Source of the DNA: Morella rubra
Lineage: Eukaryota; Streptophyta; Magnoliopsida; Fagales; Myricaceae
Direction of reading: 5' to 3'
Assembly: GCA_003952965.2 (NCBI GenBank)
Contig: CM025849.1
Span: forward strand, 13,432,334 to 13,496,333
DNA: 64,000 nucleotides
The position numbers were made by a program, and so were the translations under genes. This document shows positions 58,818 through 64,000 of the stretch, piece after piece (within the stretch, counting starts at the first letter, position 1; every line of letters begins with the position of its first letter). Below the pieces are notes generated by a model. That model had not been told where the DNA came from, did not search any database, and saw nothing but the letters and a program-made list of their open reading frames with translations.

Positions 58818-61800
58818 ATGGTTCTGGTCAAGGAATTGTATCCTTCTTTCGAATTTACTCTTCTTTTATTGGGGGAAATGTGGAAATGAAAAACTAAAGG
58901 AGAAAAACGATCTTGATCTTCGAGCCTTTTTTTGCTTAACTTGCTCGTAGTGTATGCAGCTTGGTTCGTCTACCTTTCTATATATGTCTTGACTCCTTTC
59001 TCTTTTTGGATTCACCCCCATTTCCCATGAAGTAGTCCTACAATTAGAAACCATAGTAATACTAATACATAAAGTTCGTTCGCGTTGTGTCTCTATCCAC
59101 TGGAAACTATAAAGATGTGTTACTTTTCTTCAAACATTTATTGTTATTTTTCCTTAGCTGATGAACTTCTTCAATGGGGGATATCGTGAAGTCGGATTGT
59201 CATGCCCATATCGCTTGGAGAGGTAAAACCGCATAGACGAGTTTAACACTTTTGTGACCCAGAAAACGAAGAAGATATTAAAACTTCTTTTATTGTTTTG
59301 TTGCAAATTTTTACTGAGGTACATGTATGTATTGCAGTACGAGGTAGCACAGATGTACATGATCACGAAGATGCAGGAACAGAACACCACTGATACTGAA
59401 GGGGTTGAAGTACTAGAGACCAGACCCTTTGAAGATAGTGTATACGGAAAGGGTGAATTCACCTCTAAAGTTTATCGCCTGCAAAGGTAATATATCATTG
59501 ATGACCGCTTTTACATGATTCACTAGAAAGAAGTTGCTACTCACAGAATTGGTGTGTCAAACATTAAAATTTAAGCTACTTACACGGTATTTACTTTTGG
59601 TTATATTTCCTTTTACGCCTGAGAAGTGTAATTCGGACTGCCAATTAGAGTACTTGACATAGTTGATGCTTGAGGGATTGGTACTTTATGTCAAGCTGTT
59701 CTTCTTTTGAGGTTCAAATAGGGCATTTTCCTATACTGGGAGAGAGAGAACAGGCGCAAGTTGTTGTGTAGTGCTTAATAGCTTCCACAAGGTGGTCAGA
59801 GTAGAGCACCCACGTTGCAAGAAAATTTGTTCCTTGTGGAATAAAATTCCATACTCTATGGAAGTTACAGTTGTTATAATCTCTCAATCTTGACTTGTTT
59901 CTGCAGCAAAGTTCCTTCTTGGCTTACGAAACTTGCACCTCCGAATGCTCTTGTCATGCAAGAGGAAGCCTGGAACGCATACCCAAAATGCAAATCAGGT
60001 TTGCCGCGCTCTTTCATGTCAGGTCTTTGCGTTTCTTTTTACACTCAGTACTGATGTCTTTTTGGTTTTTGTCTGCGGTGGATGCTGGGATACCCAGTAC
60101 TCAAGGTAAAAGCTCCCCCTTTCCAGTCCAATGTCTGCCCGATAAATATTGCTGGTAAAATGGTTTAGTCCACAGTAATAATATGTTAATCTTTTTTGTT
60201 TTGTGCAGTGCCCGGGGTTCTCTAAGTTTCAGTTAACCATTGAGACTGTTCATAAGGCTGACAATGGGCAATCAGAAAATGTTTGTTTCTTGATCTTTCC
60301 TTCGATTAAAATAGTAGGATTTCTAACGTTCTCTTTATGTGAGCATTTGCTTGTAATTAAATTGTAATCGCATTCAATTGTTCTCGTCCTTTCTTTTGTT
60401 GTCAGTTTCCCTGTAGCTTCATCTAGACGCAAGCAATCACATGGCTTTATATTGTTCATAAGATATACGAAAAAGTGTGCTTTATTCTACCTTTTCTTTC
60501 TTTGCTGGTTTTTTGGCCCTCTTAACTGTGAAGCTGACAATTCAGGTGCTTGGTTTAAGCAAAGAGCAACTGGCAGCCAGGCAAGTGGACTTCATTGATA
60601 TAGCTATTCCGCAAGGAAAGGATTGTTGGAGTTACTTAGTTGGAAGTTGCAGTATGGACTTCTCCAAATTCAAATTCAAATCAGAAGCCGTGGTCCATTT
60701 CCAGAGGGGTGGCAGGTTGGAATTTTCTTTTGTATCGTTTTTGTTCTTATTTCTGTCTCATGGAACTTTGGTTTGGATCCTTTTTCGTCTCTTCTTGGCA
60801 GAGTCCTCACATTTACTACCTCATTTTTACTCAAGGGGTTTATTGGGCCGAAAATGAATCTTTTTAACTGCTCTTTGGTGGTCATTCAATCTCGCTTGAT
60901 CACACATGCTTTTCGCTATAACCATCAGATTGATTAGAGCTTCTGTATAATAATAATGTAGATCCTCTGAATTAGCACGTTTTCAAAAGCTCATGCAAAC
61001 CTACCTTGTGTTATTAACTATTGTGAAATCTGTTCACAGGGTAAGTGTGATCCAGTTATGACTGCATACAAATTGGTGACAATTGATGCACCATATTGGG
61101 GTTTTGGTCGACGCCTTGAGCAGGCCCTGCTAGCGGTACCATCCCTTTCTTTGATTCCAAAATCTTAACATATTTGTTTGACTACCCATTATTTGGTGAG
61201 ACAATTGTTTGTACCTTCTGGGGTCGCTTTGCCTTATGGATTACATATTTCTATAAGTAGGTGGATGCTCACAAGATTTTGACATCAATGATTTAAAGTT
61301 TTAGTGCCAATAGAAGTTTGTAATTGGATTATAACTCGAGTCAAGAATCATGTTCTGTATTTTCACTTATTATTTACCTGCGTCTTTTTTTGAGTGATTA
61401 GTGAAGGAAAGTTAATTATACTAATAGGAAACGATAAATGAATGAAAAGCCCAATCTAATGCTTATGGTATGATATGTAGCTTTATAATTATAATCTCAA
61501 TGCCCTACCTGTTTTCTAGTCTATCCTTCCTCTTCTTCTTCGGTTATTACCAAGCTTCTGCTAGTGCAGGGGGTGTGGCAATCCTGCTAATGTGGTAAAC
61601 ATATTGTCATGTAACTGGGCTTTGCTATCCCTTTTCTTATGTTCTTTTTATAGGAAATTATTCACCTGATGAAAAAAACAGTTTTAGAAACTATTCGGAA
61701 ACAATTTGAGAATTTTATAGAAAATTGTCTTGCAGAATCTGGTTTGTGGAGAGCAATTTGAAAACCCAAAAACCCTCAACCGAAAATGGGAAAAGAGAAA

Positions 61801-63971
61801 ACTAAAGAAACAAAAGCACTGAAATAATTGGCAATTGCAGAGATCTCAAACAGATCTAAGAGAAAAGGAAAAAGGAAGAAAGAACAAGGAGGATGGATGT
61901 GTGGAAAATGGAAAAACCTTCAACATGTTCTTTTTTTCTGCTACTGTAGCATACAGGTGTAGAGTTTGGCATAAACGATGATATATTGACTTTAATGTAC
62001 CAGTCTCAGATTTTTGGCTTCACAACCCCCCCACCCAAAAAAAAAAAAAAAAAAAACAAAAAAAGCAAACCAGAGAAAAATAAAACTTACTGTGTGTTCT
62101 CTTCATTTTTTGTCTTTGTATCTTTCTAATTCACTTACTTTTTTAACATAGGGTGAAAGGGCTCTTTTTCTGGAAAGTCATCGTCATTGTATTGCGTGGA
62201 TTGATGAATGGTATGGAGTATCAATGCAGCAAATGGATGAACTTGTGCAACAAAAAGACTCTACATTAAATGAGGTAAGAAGATTTCAAACTTCTTAAAA
62301 CTATATTGGTAGGATTTTGTTTCAATTGTAAATATGTACATGAGTTGCAGTTCTCACATTAATGTCTTACATTGTAAGTTTATAGCTTTCAGTAGCAAGA
62401 CATCATTGCAATTCTCTGGCCAAATATTGTTCTACGTGTGTCTGTGACTAGGGTATGCATGCAATGTGTGATGATGGAATTCATAGTGGTTATCTTATTC
62501 AGGATTTAGTTTTATATGTGCTTATGTTAATTCTAGTTTATTCCAAAACAGTCAACTGGACTGACTTAATATAAAGTAGGGTGGCGCTGTACTTGCTGGA
62601 TGAATAATTCTGTATGTGTTTAGTAATTAACAACTCTGTAGAGAGAGAGAGAGAGAGAGAGAGCAGGATAGGTCAAGTAAGAGCTCCAGTTCTATACATT
62701 CTTGTGGAATAGCTCAGGTAGTGTCTATCGAATAAACATTACTTTAAAACGTCTGACTTGGGATTAGGCAGAGATCCTGCTATTACCTCATTTTGGAATA
62801 ACAAAAATTGGTATCTGTTTGTTCCTGTCCTGTACATTTTCTGTGTTTGTTTGCACATAGTTACAGCCTGTTATTTTACTAAAATTTTATCGAAAATTTT
62901 ACTAAAATTTTATTAAAATTTTACTAAAATTTTATTAAAATTTTACTTTTATCAAACACACTTCAAAATTTTACTTTTACTTTTATCACGCATTCACCAA
63001 TTCCAATACCACCTCTTTTTTAACACCAACATAAAATTTTAGTATTAAAGCCAAACGCGCTATGAAGTACATAACTGGATTCTTTCGCTACTCTTTTTCC
63101 CCTAATGGCATCCATAAGGCACCACGCACAGTCATCAATCTTCGTAAATGGACTTGTTACAAAATGCGGGTGAAGGTACTGTTTAGTTAGTACTCACACA
63201 AGAATATTCCTGATTTCATTTGCGAAATTTTGTACATGATCAAAGAATTGTACTTTATACGTAGTTAGTTTTTGATGTATGAGAAGCCAAGTGGTAAACA
63301 TTGTAAACTACAATTGTATGTATACATCTTCATGAGCTGACATCAGATCCCCTAAGCGACACTGCTCTATCTAGTTCTCAATGTCATATAGATTTAGAAT
63401 CTGCATGTGAAAGGCTATTCAAAACAAGCCTCTGTGAACACTCAATTCAAAGAAGGCTCCTTTCTTATTGATAGCGCATGTAAGGGAGTCTTTTAAGACT
63501 TTCAGAGTGATTATGATTAATGTCTTCTTGAACTGTTTCCTTATGGGATACAATAATTTGCCCCTTAGTCCTACATGCATCTGCTGATGTCTCAAATTAG
63601 GTTTGGGTCATGTTCCTGGTATTGCACGTTTTCCAGGATTCGAAGTAGCAAAACAATTCTGAAAACTTTAAGAAAAGCCTTTATGTTCCCTTACATTACA
63701 ACCCCAAAATATAATCCCTGCTTATTGTTCACCTGAGGAATTTACTTATAAGTTTCTGCCATTATTGCTGCAGTTCTTTTGATATAGTATACAATTTAGT
63801 TTTCAATTAGTTTCCTGTGCTCTGTAGCAGAGACTCGTCAAGCCAGCTTTAATAATGAGTATTGACCACTTTGACGGGGGATCACCTGATACCGAAGGCG
63901 TTTATAGCAACACGTCTGACCTTAAATCTCAACAGCATCCCCAAGCCATTGATGCACGGACTGTAAGCTAG
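58818..63971 (+). CDS. Class I phosphatidylinositol transfer protein (frame broken in exon 7)
   Basis: The exons read as 58818-58837, 59192-59222, 59338-59486, 59907-59998, 60098-60105, 60209-60280, 60546-60715, 61040-61135, 62152-62274 and 63828-63971. The start MVLVKEFRIVMP, GVEVLETRPFED, SKVPSWLTKLAP, EEAWNAYPKCKS, CPGFSKFQLTIET, YKLVTIDAPYWGFG and ERALFLESHR are family hallmarks. These proteins carry PI or PC between membranes in a START-like pocket. Exon 5 is only 8 bases. Exon 7 is 170 bases where 171 would keep phase: FSKFK and RGPFPEGWQ lie in different frames, across an AAATTC repeat near 60665-60690. A one-base loss (or a sequence error) would end the protein soon after in exon 8. 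The last exon reaches TAG at 63969-63971, but GTAAGC at 63963 could be a donor, so the gene may run past the window. Confidence 0.85.
62641..62663. repeat. (AG)n microsatellite in PITP intron 9
   Basis: AG repeats within the 1.5-kb intron between exons 9 and 10. Confidence 0.9.
62880..63062. mobile_element. MITE-like insert in PITP intron 9
   Basis: Repeated 'actaaaattttatt' units are followed by 'caccaattccaatacc' and 'ttaaagccaaacgcgc', wording of the GTGTTTGG family. The ends are degraded. It lies wholly within the intron. Confidence 0.4.
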
Positions 63972-64000
63972 ACTCTAGCTGTGATTTATCGGAAAAATAC

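Noticed and set aside
58356-58897. Open frames upstream of the PITP start
   Set aside because: They overlap the presumed promoter and 5' leader, show no domain, and run through a CT-rich stretch.
1-64000. CRISPR arrays, bacterial operons, tRNA or rRNA genes
   Set aside because: No regular spaced repeats, no ribosome-binding-site gene strings and no tRNA or rRNA landmarks were seen; the window is plant nuclear DNA.

Overview
This window is plant nuclear DNA, most likely from a dicot and probably a woody perennial. The genes have GT-AG introns, are sparse, and sit in AT-rich spacer DNA packed with small DNA transposons, LINE remains, LTR fossils and local duplications. Six protein-coding loci or gene remnants are recognisable from family motifs: two tandem RBR-type E3 ubiquitin ligases that carry a degenerate RNase H-like domain, a captured NB-ARC disease-resistance fragment, a LOB-domain transcription factor (LBD1/LBD11 type), the plastid carbamoyl-phosphate synthetase large subunit (CARB), and a class I phosphatidylinositol transfer protein (PITP). 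A short patatin exon fragment is also present. No rRNA, tRNA or CRISPR array was seen.

Layout. 1-4.3 kb: a directly duplicated non-coding segment with MITEs. 4.4-8.0 kb: RBR gene 1 (minus). 8.0-12.4 kb: a second duplicated spacer, one copy of which holds a Pack-MULE-like element carrying part of a CC-NB-ARC gene. 12.5-15.6 kb: RBR gene 2 (minus). 15.6-28 kb: gene-free DNA with a small endogenous caulimovirid relic, a hAT element with an 8-bp target duplication, and a 5'-truncated LINE carrying two further hAT insertions. 28.1-29.5 kb: LBD gene (minus). 35.4-41.4 kb: CARB (minus, three exons). 42-44 kb: a cluster of MITEs. 44.4 kb: patatin fragment. 45.8-52.5 kb: an old solo LTR with a hAT inserted in it, next to a gag-only copia-type LTR element with intact ends. 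52.5-58.1 kb: a tandemly duplicated repeat unit with an inverted third copy. 58.8-64.0 kb: PITP gene (plus), whose reading frame appears broken in exon 7.

The host genes are functionally unrelated: protein turnover, development, plastid pyrimidine and arginine precursor supply, and lipid transfer. The only clear gene relationship is the tandem RBR pair. Most of what is unusual here is structural: transposons with recognisable target-site duplications, nested insertions, and at least three separate local segmental duplications. Exon boundaries come from splice-site signals and family conservation read by eye; no searches were run.
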